Source: JAKFWF01 sp031429105
GTDB lineage: Bacteria; Pseudomonadota; Alphaproteobacteria; Rhizobiales; Hyphomicrobiaceae
Assembly (NCBI GenBank): GCA_031429105.1
Contig: JANOYV010000144.1
Span: 34,311-98,310 of the forward strand
Direction: 5' to 3'
DNA: 64,000 bases
The position numbers and the translations under genes were made by a program. This document shows positions 41,271-49,993 of this stretch, one piece after another (within the stretch, counting starts at the first letter, position 1; each line of letters begins with the position of its first letter). The notes beneath the pieces were generated by a model. It was given only the letters and a program-made list of their open reading frames with translations. It did not search any database and was not told where the DNA came from.

Positions 41271-42212
41271 ATGCTCCAGTTCATTGCCAAGCGACTGTTG
41301 TTCGCGATCCCCACTTTGCTGGGCGTGCTGACGCTTGTGTTCTTTCTGGTGCGGATCGTGCCGGGCGATCCCGCACTCGTTGTGCTTGGCGACCAGGCGA
41401 GCCCTGAAGCCTTGGCAGCGCTTCGCGAACGGCTTGGCATGAATAAGCCATTGCTCATGCAATTCGGTGAATATCTGGCAGGCATCGCCGTTGGCGATCT
41501 TGGTCGTTCGCTCACAACAAACCGGCCGGTGATGGCAGATATGCTATCGGTGCTGCCGTACACAATCGAATTGACGTTGGCGAGCTTGCTGATCGGCGTG
41601 GTATTTGGCGTACCCTTGGGCGTGATGGCGGCGGTCAAGCGCAATGGAATTGCTGATTGGATCGCTCGCATCGTTTCGTTGGTTGGCCTGTCGTTTCCGG
41701 CTTTTGTGTCAGGCGTGTTGCTGCTCGTGTTTTTCGCGATCGAGTTCCGCTGGTTTCCGGTAATTTCTGCGCCGAAATCGGGCGACTTGGTTGATCGATT
41801 GCGTGCCCTGGCGCTACCAGCCCTGAACCTTGGCGTGATCATGATCGCCTATGTCACGCGCGTGACCCGGTCCGGCATGCTGACCGCGCTCAACGAGGAC
41901 TACGTGCGCACAGCCCGCGCCAAGGGGGTTCCGGCCCGGGTGGTGGTTTGGCGCCATGCGCTGCGCAACGTGCTGATCCCCGTTGTGACCATCATTGGGT
42001 TGAACCTCGGCGTGCTGATCGGCAATTCAGTGCTGACGGAGATTGTTTTCTCACGTCCCGGCCTCGGCAAAATCATCGTCAACGCCTTGAACACGCGCGA
42101 CTACGCGACCCTGCAAGGCATGATGGTGGTGTTCGCGTTTGCCATTGTTTTAGCGAATGTGTTGACCGATTTAGTCTATGGCCTTGTTGATCCACGCGTG
42201 AAAACGTCATGA
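41271..42212 (+). CDS. ABC transporter permease, DppB type
   Basis: A 313-residue inner-membrane permease with six hydrophobic spans, starting MLQFIAKRLLFAIP, the usual DppB opening. It has a periplasmic loop (VPGDPALVVLGDQASPEAL) and the cytosolic EAA-like loop TARAKGVPARVVVWRHALRNVLIP that contacts the ATPases. The stop overlaps the next permease gene by four bases. It forms the channel with the DppC-type partner. Confidence 0.92.
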   Translation: MLQFIAKRLLFAIPTLLGVLTLVFFLVRIVPGDPALVVLGDQASPEALAALRERLGMNKPLLMQFGEYLAGIAVGDLGRSLTTNRPVMADMLSVLPYTIELTLASLLIGVVFGVPLGVMAAVKRNGIADWIARIVSLVGLSFPAFVSGVLLLVFFAIEFRWFPVISAPKSGDLVDRLRALALPALNLGVIMIAYVTRVTRSGMLTALNEDYVRTARAKGVPARVVVWRHALRNVLIPVVTIIGLNLGVLIGNSVLTEIVFSRPGLGKIIVNALNTRDYATLQGMMVVFAFAIVLANVLTDLVYGLVDPRVKTS

Positions 42213-43072
42213 GTGCGTCCGCACCCCCGATGTCGCCTGCCCGCGTCACAGCCTGGACGCGCGCACGAAGCAATCCGGCCATTCTCATCGGTTCAGCGAT
42301 TTGCCTTGTGCTCGTGTTGATGGCGGTGTTCGCGCCGTGGGTTGCACCCTTTGATCCGAACAAGCAGATGCTTGGCCCCCAGCTTGCTGATCCGTCAGTA
42401 AAGCACTGGTTCGGCCTCGATTCATTCGGTCGCGATGTGTTCTCGCGCATCGTATGGGGCGCACGGATCTCGCTCTGGGTTGGCGTGGTGGCAACCCTTG
42501 GGGCGATGGTGATCGGCACGATGATTGGCATCATCGCAGGTTACTTCGGCGGCACCATTGATCGCGTCATCACCATGTTGACCGACATTTTGCTGTCGTT
42601 CCCCCAATTGGTCATGGGTCTGTTGCTGGTCGCCGTGCTTGGTGCAAGTCTGACCAACATCATCATCGCAATCGGAGTCACGGCGATCCCAGCGTTTATC
42701 CGCTTGGCGCGTGGCTCGACGCTAGCCATGCGCGAGCGCGACTTCATCGACGCCGGTCGCGCGCTCGGATTTTCCGACGCGCGCATTATGTTCAATCACG
42801 TCGCACCCAACATTATGGATGAGATCATCGTCATGGGCTCGCTGTGGCTCGCAACCGCGATCCGCACCGAGTCGACGTTGGCATTCATCGGCCTTGGCGT
42901 ACCGCCGCCGACGCCAACCTGGGGCGGGATTATTCGCGAGGGGTTCGAATACCTGAACGACAACTATTGGCTTGCGATTTTTCCGAGCCTTGCCATTTTG
43001 ATCACCATGATTGGCTTAAACCTGATTGGTGACGGCCTGCGTGATGCAACTGATCCACGAGCTCCGCAATGA
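42209..43072 (+). CDS. ABC transporter permease, DppC type
   Basis: A 287-residue inner-membrane permease with an N-terminal OppC-type domain and six spans. The phrase HWFGLDSFGRDVFSRIVWGARISL is typical, as is the coupling loop DAGRALGFSDARIMFNHVAPN. ATG 42209 overlaps the DppB-type stop (ATGA), and the ATPase gene starts 11 bases after its stop. Together with the DppB-type protein it makes the translocation pore. Confidence 0.92.
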   Translation: MSASAPPMSPARVTAWTRARSNPAILIGSAICLVLVLMAVFAPWVAPFDPNKQMLGPQLADPSVKHWFGLDSFGRDVFSRIVWGARISLWVGVVATLGAMVIGTMIGIIAGYFGGTIDRVITMLTDILLSFPQLVMGLLLVAVLGASLTNIIIAIGVTAIPAFIRLARGSTLAMRERDFIDAGRALGFSDARIMFNHVAPNIMDEIIVMGSLWLATAIRTESTLAFIGLGVPPPTPTWGGIIREGFEYLNDNYWLAIFPSLAILITMIGLNLIGDGLRDATDPRAPQ

Positions 43073-43082
43073 GGGCTCATTA

Positions 43083-44072
43083 ATGACTATTGCTGGCACG
43101 GTGGGCCTTGCGGTCAATGGCTTGACGACCGAAATCCGTAGTCGTGGGTCATGGTTTCAAGCCGTGCGCGGCGTTAGCTTCGACGTGCACCAAGGCGAAA
43201 CGGTAGCCCTGGTTGGTGAGTCCGGGTGCGGCAAGAGTCTTACCGCGCTCTCGATCATGGGATTGCTGCCGCGCGGCGTTGGTCGGGTTGCCAGCGGCAA
43301 TATCGTGATCGATGGCGAGGCCGTGGACGGTGCCAGCGATACGCAGATGGAAAAGATCCGCGGCAATCGGATCGGCATGGTTTTTCAGGAACCGATGACA
43401 TCGCTTAATCCGGTTCTGACCGTCGGCTTCCAAATTGCTGAACCGCTAATGTACCATCGCGGTTTGTCGCGGCGCGACGCAGAAGCCAAGGCTGTCGCGT
43501 TGATGGAGTTGGTACGCATACCAAGTGCTGCTGACCGGGTTGGCGCTTATCCGCACCAGTTCTCGGGCGGGATGCGCCAGCGTGTAATGATCGCAATTGC
43601 GCTTGCGTGCCAACCTAAGGTGCTGATTGCCGATGAGCCGACAACGGCGCTGGACGTAACAATCCAGGCGCAGGTGCTGGCATTGTTGGCGGGTCTACAA
43701 AAAAGCGCTGGATTAGCCGTACTGCTCATCACGCACAACTTAGGTGTTGTCGCTTCGGTGGCTGACCGGGTGCTCGTTATGTACGGCGGTGATGTCGTCG
43801 AAAACGCGACGGTGCGAGACCTCTTCCAGCGGCCAACGCATCCTTACACCTCAGCGCTACTTGCCGCCATGCCGCGTGCTGATCGGTCCAGCGATACGGT
43901 CGCTGCAATTCCCGGTCAGGTACCGACCTTGCCAGACATGCCGACCGGCTGCCGGTTTCAATCAAGGTGTCCCCTGCGGCAGCCCCAGTGCGCCGAATTG
44001 CCACCACTTTCTGCAATCGATCCGGCCGGCGCGCATCTGGTCCGCTGCTGGGTTGCGGGGCGTCCATCATGA
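43083..44072 (+). CDS. ABC transporter ATP-binding protein, DppD/OppD type
   Basis: A 329-residue cytosolic ATPase powering the importer. Walker A GESGCGKS, Q-loop FQEPMTSLNP, signature FSGGMRQRV, Walker B LIADEPTTALD and H-loop ITHNLG are intact. The C-terminal oligopeptide domain has PTGCRFQSRCP, whose cysteines may hold a 4Fe-4S cluster as in related proteins. ATG 43083 is preferred to upstream in-frame codons inside the permease gene. The stop overlaps the next ATPase gene by four bases. Confidence 0.92.
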   Translation: MTIAGTVGLAVNGLTTEIRSRGSWFQAVRGVSFDVHQGETVALVGESGCGKSLTALSIMGLLPRGVGRVASGNIVIDGEAVDGASDTQMEKIRGNRIGMVFQEPMTSLNPVLTVGFQIAEPLMYHRGLSRRDAEAKAVALMELVRIPSAADRVGAYPHQFSGGMRQRVMIAIALACQPKVLIADEPTTALDVTIQAQVLALLAGLQKSAGLAVLLITHNLGVVASVADRVLVMYGGDVVENATVRDLFQRPTHPYTSALLAAMPRADRSSDTVAAIPGQVPTLPDMPTGCRFQSRCPLRQPQCAELPPLSAIDPAGAHLVRCWVAGRPS

Positions 44073-45067
44073 GCACAACGCCGCTGCTCGAGGTCAAAGA
44101 CCTAACGAAGATTTTCACGACCAAGCGTGGCTTTCCCGTTGCACGAACCGTGTCCTTACGCGCTGTGGATGGCGTCTCTTTCTCGGTTGGTCGTGGCGAA
44201 GCGCTGGGCATTGTCGGTGAATCCGGTTGTGGCAAGTCGACCGTTGCACGTGTTGCGCTACGCTTGCTGAAGGCGAATGGCGGTTCGGTCCGGTTCGACG
44301 GCGAGGATGTACTAGCGGCTGGTCCGGCACGCATGCGCGAATTGCGTCAACGCATGCAGATCGTGTTCCAGGACCCCTCGTCAGCACTCGATCCTCGTCA
44401 ACGAATCGGCGATGCGCTGGCTGAACCACTTGCCGTGCACGGTATTGCGAAGGGCGTTGATGCAGCACAACGCGTGAAGGCGCTGCTCGATGAGGTGGGT
44501 TTGCCGGGTTCGGCGATTGATCGCTTTCCGCACGAGTTTTCCGGCGGGCAACGTCAGCGCATCGGTATCGCGCGTGCACTGGCGCTAGGGCCTGATCTCG
44601 TGTTCGCCGATGAGCCGGTGTCGGCGCTCGATGTTTCGGTGCAGGCGCAAATTCTGGCGCTGCTCGCCGATTTGAAGGCGCGGCGTAACTTGTCGTTCGT
44701 CTTCATCAGCCACGACCTGGGCGTGATCCGCTACTTCTGCCAGCGCGTTGCTGTTATGTACCTCGGACGCGTCATTGAGATGGGACCGGCAGATCGGTTG
44801 CTCGATGCGCCGTTGCATCCCTACTCGGACCTTCTGCGTCGCAGCTCTCCAGTGCCAGATCCCAATGCTGCCATCGAGATGCGCTTGCAGGAGGGTGAAC
44901 CGCCATCGCCCATCAATCCGCCAACGGGATGTCACTTCCACCCCCGTTGTCCGCGTGCGACGGATCACTGTCGCGCTGTCGCCCCAAAGCTGATGGAGAT
45001 CATGCCTGGGCGGAGTGCCGCTTGCCATTTCCCAAGCGTCGAGGCGACGGCACAGTACGGTCGTTGA
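44069..45067 (+). CDS. ABC transporter ATP-binding protein, DppF/OppF type
   Basis: A 332-residue cytosolic ATPase, partner of the DppD-type protein. Walker A GESGCGKST, FQDPSSALDPR, signature FSGGQRQRIGIARAL, Walker B VFADEPVSALD and H-loop ISHDLG are complete, with the C-terminal PTGCHFHPRCP motif. ATG 44069 overlaps the upstream stop (ATGA) and begins the homology (LLEVKDLTKIF). It is the last gene of the importer operon; the WD40-cytochrome gene follows after 12 bases and could be read through. Confidence 0.92.
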   Translation: MSTTPLLEVKDLTKIFTTKRGFPVARTVSLRAVDGVSFSVGRGEALGIVGESGCGKSTVARVALRLLKANGGSVRFDGEDVLAAGPARMRELRQRMQIVFQDPSSALDPRQRIGDALAEPLAVHGIAKGVDAAQRVKALLDEVGLPGSAIDRFPHEFSGGQRQRIGIARALALGPDLVFADEPVSALDVSVQAQILALLADLKARRNLSFVFISHDLGVIRYFCQRVAVMYLGRVIEMGPADRLLDAPLHPYSDLLRRSSPVPDPNAAIEMRLQEGEPPSPINPPTGCHFHPRCPRATDHCRAVAPKLMEIMPGRSAACHFPSVEATAQYGR

Positions 45068-45079
45068 TTGGAGCGCCGC

Positions 45080-46414
45080 ATGTTTCAAGGTTGGTTGGCA
45101 AAGGTGCGCGTGTCGATCCTGACGGTGCTGGCGCTGGCGTCACCGGTGTCAGCACAAGCACCAGATGCCGGACTGCGCGGCCACGGCGGACCAATCCGTG
45201 CGATCGCGGTCATGCCTAATGGTCGCGTCGCTTCGGCCGGCTTCGACGGCGCCATCATCATTTGGGACGTCAATGGCGGCCGCGCCGAGCGCGTGCTGCG
45301 GTTTCACGAGTCTGCGGTGAATGCGCTTACTGTTCGGTCGGACGGCTGTTTGGTGTCCGGTGGCGATGACGGGAAGATTGGCGTGTGGTGTGGCGATGTG
45401 GGGACGCCGAAGCAAGTTCTGAGCGGCCACAGCGGGCCGGTTTCTGCACTAGTTCTGGTCCCGCCGTCGCCCTTGGATCAATCAACGCGCCCGTTTCATT
45501 ATTTGGCAATGGCGAGCGGCAGTTGGGACCATACTGTTCGATATTGGCCCACCAGCGGAAGCGATAGTGCGTGGCTTGATCATACGGCGCCGGTTACGAG
45601 CATCGCGTTCTCGAATGACAAAAACACAATGCTTAGTTCCAGTAACGACGGCCAGGTTAAGTTGACGAACCTGCGTCAGCAGTTGCAGCCGCTAACTCTC
45701 AAACGTCCCACTTCCGTCAACGCCGTCGCGGCACTTTCCAACAATCACTTCCTCCTCGCCAGCGCCGATGGCAAGTTGCAGGAGGTGGGGCCTGAACTCA
45801 AAATTGTCCGAGAGGTCGAACTGCCTGATGGCCCGCTGACCACCGTTGCCGTATCGCCCGATGGTAAAGCCATCGCAATCGCTGGTATGCGAACGCCTGT
45901 CACGTTGATCGATGCTCAGTCGTTCACAGTAAAATCGCGGATTTTTGGACCGGGCCTGCCGATCTGGGCACTGGCGTTCTCGGCAGACAGCCGCGAGCTA
46001 TACACCGGCGGTGCCGACCGCGCCCTGCGCCGCTTCGATGTGGCGACCGGCCAACCAAATGGTAATTCCATCGCGCCGGCTAGCCGCACCGAATTGCCCG
46101 AGCCAAAGGACCGTGGCGCGCAAGTGTTCCGCGCCTGCCTCGCCTGTCACGGTCTAACCGCTGCCGATACTAATCTCGCTGGGCCAACGCTTGCCGGTAT
46201 CATGGGGCGCCGTATCGCATCAGCGCCGGGCTACGCGTTCTCCGACCCCCTCAAAAAACTCGACATCGTTTGGACGCCGGAGACCATCTCGAAGCTGTTC
46301 GAAGTCGGCCCGACGCTCTACACGCCGGGCACCAAAATGCCCGAGCAACGTCTCACTGACCCTAATGACCGAAAGGCACTCGTCGAGTGGCTCGCGCGCG
46401 TGACAGTGCATTAA
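45080..46414 (+). CDS. Exported WD40-repeat protein with C-terminal cytochrome c domain
   Basis: A 444-residue periplasmic protein. After a signal peptide (about 1-26, ending PVSAQA), WD40-like repeats form a beta-propeller (about 30-335): LRGHGGPIRAIAVMP, IIIWDV, LSGHSGPVSALV and VRYWPTS are typical blade pieces. The C-terminal 100 residues are a class I cytochrome c with heme motif C353-LA-C356-H357 and probable axial Met420 in TKMPEQ. The propeller may dock a partner while the heme moves electrons. It starts 12 bases after the importer operon but lies beside the formate dehydrogenase island, where an electron acceptor would make sense. ATG 45080 has TTGGAG upstream. Confidence 0.85.
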   Translation: MFQGWLAKVRVSILTVLALASPVSAQAPDAGLRGHGGPIRAIAVMPNGRVASAGFDGAIIIWDVNGGRAERVLRFHESAVNALTVRSDGCLVSGGDDGKIGVWCGDVGTPKQVLSGHSGPVSALVLVPPSPLDQSTRPFHYLAMASGSWDHTVRYWPTSGSDSAWLDHTAPVTSIAFSNDKNTMLSSSNDGQVKLTNLRQQLQPLTLKRPTSVNAVAALSNNHFLLASADGKLQEVGPELKIVREVELPDGPLTTVAVSPDGKAIAIAGMRTPVTLIDAQSFTVKSRIFGPGLPIWALAFSADSRELYTGGADRALRRFDVATGQPNGNSIAPASRTELPEPKDRGAQVFRACLACHGLTAADTNLAGPTLAGIMGRRIASAPGYAFSDPLKKLDIVWTPETISKLFEVGPTLYTPGTKMPEQRLTDPNDRKALVEWLARVTVH

Positions 46415-46421
46415 GATCACT

Positions 46422-46527
46422 TATGCTTTCCCGGGCGTGCGCGCAGCGCAAAGATCCGGGAACACGTTTCATCGATAGGACGCGATCCCGGATAAACCTG
46501 CTACTGCAGCCTTTCCGGGAAAGCATA
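46422..46527. repeat. Palindromic repeat between convergent genes
   Basis: Outer arms TATGCTTTCCCGG (46422-46434) and CCGGGAAAGCATA (46515-46527) are perfect complements over 13 bases. A second inner pair (ATCCGGGA and TCCCGGAT) lies within. The 106-base unit resembles interspersed palindromic elements of alphaproteobacteria and sits between two convergent genes, where it may also end transcription in both directions. Confidence 0.7.
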
Positions 46528-46550
46528 GTGTGAGTGGCTTCGAGATGAGC

Positions 46551-48599
46551 TCACGCTTCACCCTTGTCGATCTTGGCTTGCATGGCGGCTTCGCGCTCCT
46601 TGAAGTAATCTTCGGTCGTCTTAGCGGCAGCGCGCGCGGTCGCGGCATAGGGGTCGAACTTGGCGTTGGTCATGGCTTCGACCCGGCAGGTATCGCACTT
46701 CTGGATCAGATCGAGGCGCGCTTGGTTCTCGCCTGAGAACATCCAGTGCCGATCCTTGAGTTTCGCCGTGACCTTGTCGATTGTCGATTTCACACCGAAC
46801 GCTTTGCCGCATTCGGTGCAGTGAAATGGCTCTTCCTGCTTGATGGTGATGCGTCCCGCTTCGAACGCTGCGAAATCGAGGCGTGGCTCAAGCGTGATTA
46901 CTTTTTCTGGGCAGGTTGCGGCGCACAGGCCGCATTGCACGCATAGGCTTTCGTCGAACGACAACAGCGGTCGGTCTTCGGCATCGCCAAGTGCACTGAC
47001 TGGACAGGCCGATACGCACGACAGGCAAAGTGTGCACCCATCCGTGTTGATCGCGAGGCCACCAAATACCGCGCCCTTGGGCAGTTCGATCCGGTTTGCG
47101 GGCGCTGGCGCCGTGCGGTGCAACTCGCGCAGGGCGAGTTTCAAGACGTCGCGTTTTGCGCCGAGTGGCAGGAAAGTCGCGGTTGCGTGCGCAGGAATGG
47201 TCTCCAACGAACTGCGCAGACCAGCAATCAGCTGATCGGGATCATCCGTTTCGATCAGTACAATGGCGTCGGTGCCGTACCCAAGTCGAGCCAGAACGAG
47301 TGACGCCGTTTCAACCGTTTGTCGAAGTCCCGCACTGTCGTGGCGCGGCTGAGCTCGCGTGAGCATACGCACCGCGCGGAAGCCATAGGCCAGTGCCGCG
47401 GCAATCGCTTCCAGGCCAACCTGTGTCACTTCGTTGACTTTAAGCGGAATGGAGTTTGCAGGCAGGCCGTCGCCAAAGCGTGCGGCCGCGTCGATCAGTG
47501 GACTGCCGTGGTCGTGATCGTGCAGCAGCAGGATGCCGTTGTTGCCGCCCGCCTGGTTGTAGGCCTGTGCCATCGCACGGATTTGCTGGAGCAGTACATC
47601 GACCGCTGGCAGGGCATAGGCCGCAGCCCCAGTTGGGCAGGCAGCTGCACATTGCCCACATCCCGCGCAGATGTGCGGGTCAATCGCAACAACATCGCCG
47701 TTGGGCGTAATTGCGCCAGCCGGGCATAGATCAAGACACCGGGTGCAACCGACCTTGCGTGAGCGCGAATGGGCGCACAAGTCGTCATGAAATTCAATGT
47801 AACGCGGTTTATCGAAGGTGCCGACGAGGTCTGCGGCCTTGAACAAAAGTTTCTGAACGGTGATGGCATCGGTTGGGTCCGCGCGCAAATACCCCTCACG
47901 CAGATCAGGTGCTGAAAGCAATGCCGATGCGCCCGACAGGTCGATCAGAATATCAGCTTTGGAAATGGCCCCATTGCGGCCTACGCCAAATTCCAATTTG
48001 GAGCGGGATGAGGGCTTTAGCTTGGACAATCCATCGATCACGATTTCAAACGCGCCGAGGTGGCCCTTCACGCTTTTGATGCGACCGCGCAGAATTGGAA
48101 ATTCGGTGGTGGCGGGCGGCGTTGCGTCGCCAGCATCCGAGATCAGCACGGTGATGTCGAGCCGATCCTTCAATGCTGCCGCAGCCTCAAGCGCAATAAC
48201 GGCCGGACCATATATCAACGTCACACCGTTACTGTTGAACGTGACTGCTGTTGGTGCCGACGCCGGAACTGTTGCCGCCGACAGAAGGGCTGCCGTTTTC
48301 GGCGCGGCGTTTGCGGCATCCGTTGACCAGCCGGCGGTTTCACGCACATTGGCAAACGAGAGCTTGGCGCTTAGACCGTGATCCTCAGCGACCTCTTCGA
48401 ACAGCGCGCGCTGGGCAGTGCACGCGACGAGTAGTTGGCCAGCAGCGGCTGTATTCCGGAATAATTCGAGTTCGGGTCCACACAGGTGCTCAGCCGTGAT
48501 GATCGTGCTGCCTTTGCAACCGAGGGCAACCATCGCTGCATTGATCGGCATCGTGCGCTCGCAGGAGCACAGCAGGATCGTACGGGCAGAAGTGGTCAT
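46551..48599 (-). CDS. Polyferredoxin, four 4Fe-4S clusters, formate dehydrogenase-associated
   Basis: A 682-residue cytosolic iron-sulfur protein. The N-terminus has cysteine motifs recalling heterodisulfide-reductase or MvhD-like proteins (LLCSCERT, HLCGPE, VACTAQ). A central pair of ferredoxin motifs (GCTRCLDLCP, ICAGCGQCAAACP) and a second pair (GCTLCLSCVSACP, LCVQCGLCAATCP) would bind four 4Fe-4S clusters. Near the C-terminus two CxxC pairs (FHCTECGK, KCDTC) may form a zinc site. It diverges from the ligase-like gene of the formate dehydrogenase island, so it likely serves electron transfer or cluster supply there. ATG 48599 is chosen; a TTG nine bases upstream is also in frame. Confidence 0.85.
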   Translation of the reverse strand: MTTSARTILLCSCERTMPINAAMVALGCKGSTIITAEHLCGPELELFRNTAAAGQLLVACTAQRALFEEVAEDHGLSAKLSFANVRETAGWSTDAANAAPKTAALLSAATVPASAPTAVTFNSNGVTLIYGPAVIALEAAAALKDRLDITVLISDAGDATPPATTEFPILRGRIKSVKGHLGAFEIVIDGLSKLKPSSRSKLEFGVGRNGAISKADILIDLSGASALLSAPDLREGYLRADPTDAITVQKLLFKAADLVGTFDKPRYIEFHDDLCAHSRSRKVGCTRCLDLCPAGAITPNGDVVAIDPHICAGCGQCAAACPTGAAAYALPAVDVLLQQIRAMAQAYNQAGGNNGILLLHDHDHGSPLIDAAARFGDGLPANSIPLKVNEVTQVGLEAIAAALAYGFRAVRMLTRAQPRHDSAGLRQTVETASLVLARLGYGTDAIVLIETDDPDQLIAGLRSSLETIPAHATATFLPLGAKRDVLKLALRELHRTAPAPANRIELPKGAVFGGLAINTDGCTLCLSCVSACPVSALGDAEDRPLLSFDESLCVQCGLCAATCPEKVITLEPRLDFAAFEAGRITIKQEEPFHCTECGKAFGVKSTIDKVTAKLKDRHWMFSGENQARLDLIQKCDTCRVEAMTNAKFDPYAATARAAAKTTEDYFKEREAAMQAKIDKGEA

Positions 48600-48673
48600 G
48601 GGGCGCAAAATCCAAGTCAGGTGATAACAACGGCTGTTGCCGCTGTTTGCGCTACCTTATAGGTAAGCACAAG

Positions 48674-49414
48674 ATGAGTACGAACTCCGACATCAAGGAC
48701 CTTGATCTACCTTCGATCTATCGCGCTATTGCGTTGCGCGAGTATCGAGATGCGTTCACGCATGCTCAAGCCATCGCTGCTGACGAAGGTGCGGGTACGC
48801 TCGTGTGGGTGCGCCGGTTTGACACAATCGAGGTTGCGCTCGTATTGGAGCCCGAACAGGTCCTATCTGAGGCGCGCTGCGCACTTTACGCTGGCATGAA
48901 TGCGGCCGCGGATGCCTTAAGCAGCTATTGCCCACCGGAAAAGTCGATCGAGTTTGCTTGGCCAGATACGATCATGCTCGACGGTGGCATCATCGGTGGC
49001 TGCCGGATTGCGGCAGCGCCTGGCACGAATGAGGGGCAAGTCCCCGATTGGCTCGTTTTGGGGCTCAACGTGCGTAGCGTGGTCGAAATGACCATCGATC
49101 ATCAGTTCGAGCGGGGCACGAGCCTCGTCTCCGAAGGCTTCGAGATGATGGACGGCAATAAGATCATTGAAAGCTTTTCGCGGCATCTGATGGCCGGTTT
49201 CGATGGCTGGCTGTCGGGTGGCTTCAAAACGTTGGCTGATCGGTATCTGGCTCGCCTGCAACCGGCATCCGGTGTGCGCCGCGGCCTCGATGTAAACGGC
49301 GATCTACTGGAACGGCAGTTGCCATCGTTAAAGGAGATGAAGCGGCGGCCCTTGACGGCGGCGCTGGCGGTCCCTCAATGGCTTGATCCGGCCACTGGTG
49401 AGCCGTGGATATAG
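48674..49414 (+). CDS. Biotin/lipoate-ligase-like protein lacking catalytic lysines
   Basis: A 246-residue cytosolic protein with the fold signs of biotin/lipoate protein ligases. The motif that reads KWPND in BirA-type enzymes is here FAWPDT (A95 in place of lysine), followed by MLDGGIIGGCRIAA, where the second conserved lysine is also missing. The GRGRxGR adenylate loop is replaced by GAGTLVWVRRFD. It therefore probably cannot make biotinyl- or lipoyl-AMP. As first gene of the rightward formate dehydrogenase island, three bases before the DUF6505-like gene, it is likely a maturation or binding protein. ATG 48674 is preferred; its ribosome site is weak. Confidence 0.75.
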   Translation: MSTNSDIKDLDLPSIYRAIALREYRDAFTHAQAIAADEGAGTLVWVRRFDTIEVALVLEPEQVLSEARCALYAGMNAAADALSSYCPPEKSIEFAWPDTIMLDGGIIGGCRIAAAPGTNEGQVPDWLVLGLNVRSVVEMTIDHQFERGTSLVSEGFEMMDGNKIIESFSRHLMAGFDGWLSGGFKTLADRYLARLQPASGVRRGLDVNGDLLERQLPSLKEMKRRPLTAALAVPQWLDPATGEPWI

Positions 49415-49417
49415 GTC

Positions 49418-49993
49418 GTGACATTGAAACTGCTGCGCACCATTCGGCTTGATGCATCGGACACTTTTGTGTTTGAGCGTGCAGCTGTGGCCGGTGAATG
49501 GGCGATCACAGGCACTTTCAAGTTCTGGGACCTAGATGTAGCCACGCTACAAGGTCAGGCCAAACAAGCGTTTCGGTCTGGGTTCCTGGGTGCAGCCTCA
49601 TTCGGTTGGTCGACGCTGGTCGTCGTAGTCGAAGCAAGTGTCGAGGAACATCAGTCTGCCGTTGAAGCGCTCGCCGCGCACCTCGTTGCCGAGCATGGGG
49701 CACCAAACTTAGACGCGGCGCGGATTGCCGCGCTTGAAGAATTTGCGTTTGCGGCGAGTCTTACCGACCACCCGGTGCAAACCTTGATCGCTATCCATCG
49801 CACGTTGACGGCTGAGGCAGAGATTTCCGAACAGTTTCGCACATTTCATGCTTCAGATGCGAAAAGGGCAACTGCGATGCCGTGCAGCGCTGGTGCATTC
49901 GCGGTCGTCGAAGATGATGCACATGACGAAACAGGGGGCGAAGACTTCAACTTCGCAGCGCTTGTTGCCATCCAAGGAGCGGCCAAGTCATGA
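49418..49993 (+). CDS. DUF6505-like protein of formate dehydrogenase island
   Basis: A 191-residue cytosolic protein starting VTLKLLRTIRLDASDTFVFE (GTG start at 49418). The opening strand-rich part has AAVAGEWAITGTF, as I recall for the DUF6505 family found in rhizobial formate dehydrogenase loci. The middle is alpha-helical and a short acidic stretch (VVEDDAHDETGGED) comes near the end. It overlaps the next gene by four bases. No catalytic motif is visible; a maturation role is inferred only from position. Confidence 0.7.
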   Translation: MTLKLLRTIRLDASDTFVFERAAVAGEWAITGTFKFWDLDVATLQGQAKQAFRSGFLGAASFGWSTLVVVVEASVEEHQSAVEALAAHLVAEHGAPNLDAARIAALEEFAFAASLTDHPVQTLIAIHRTLTAEAEISEQFRTFHASDAKRATAMPCSAGAFAVVEDDAHDETGGEDFNFAALVAIQGAAKS

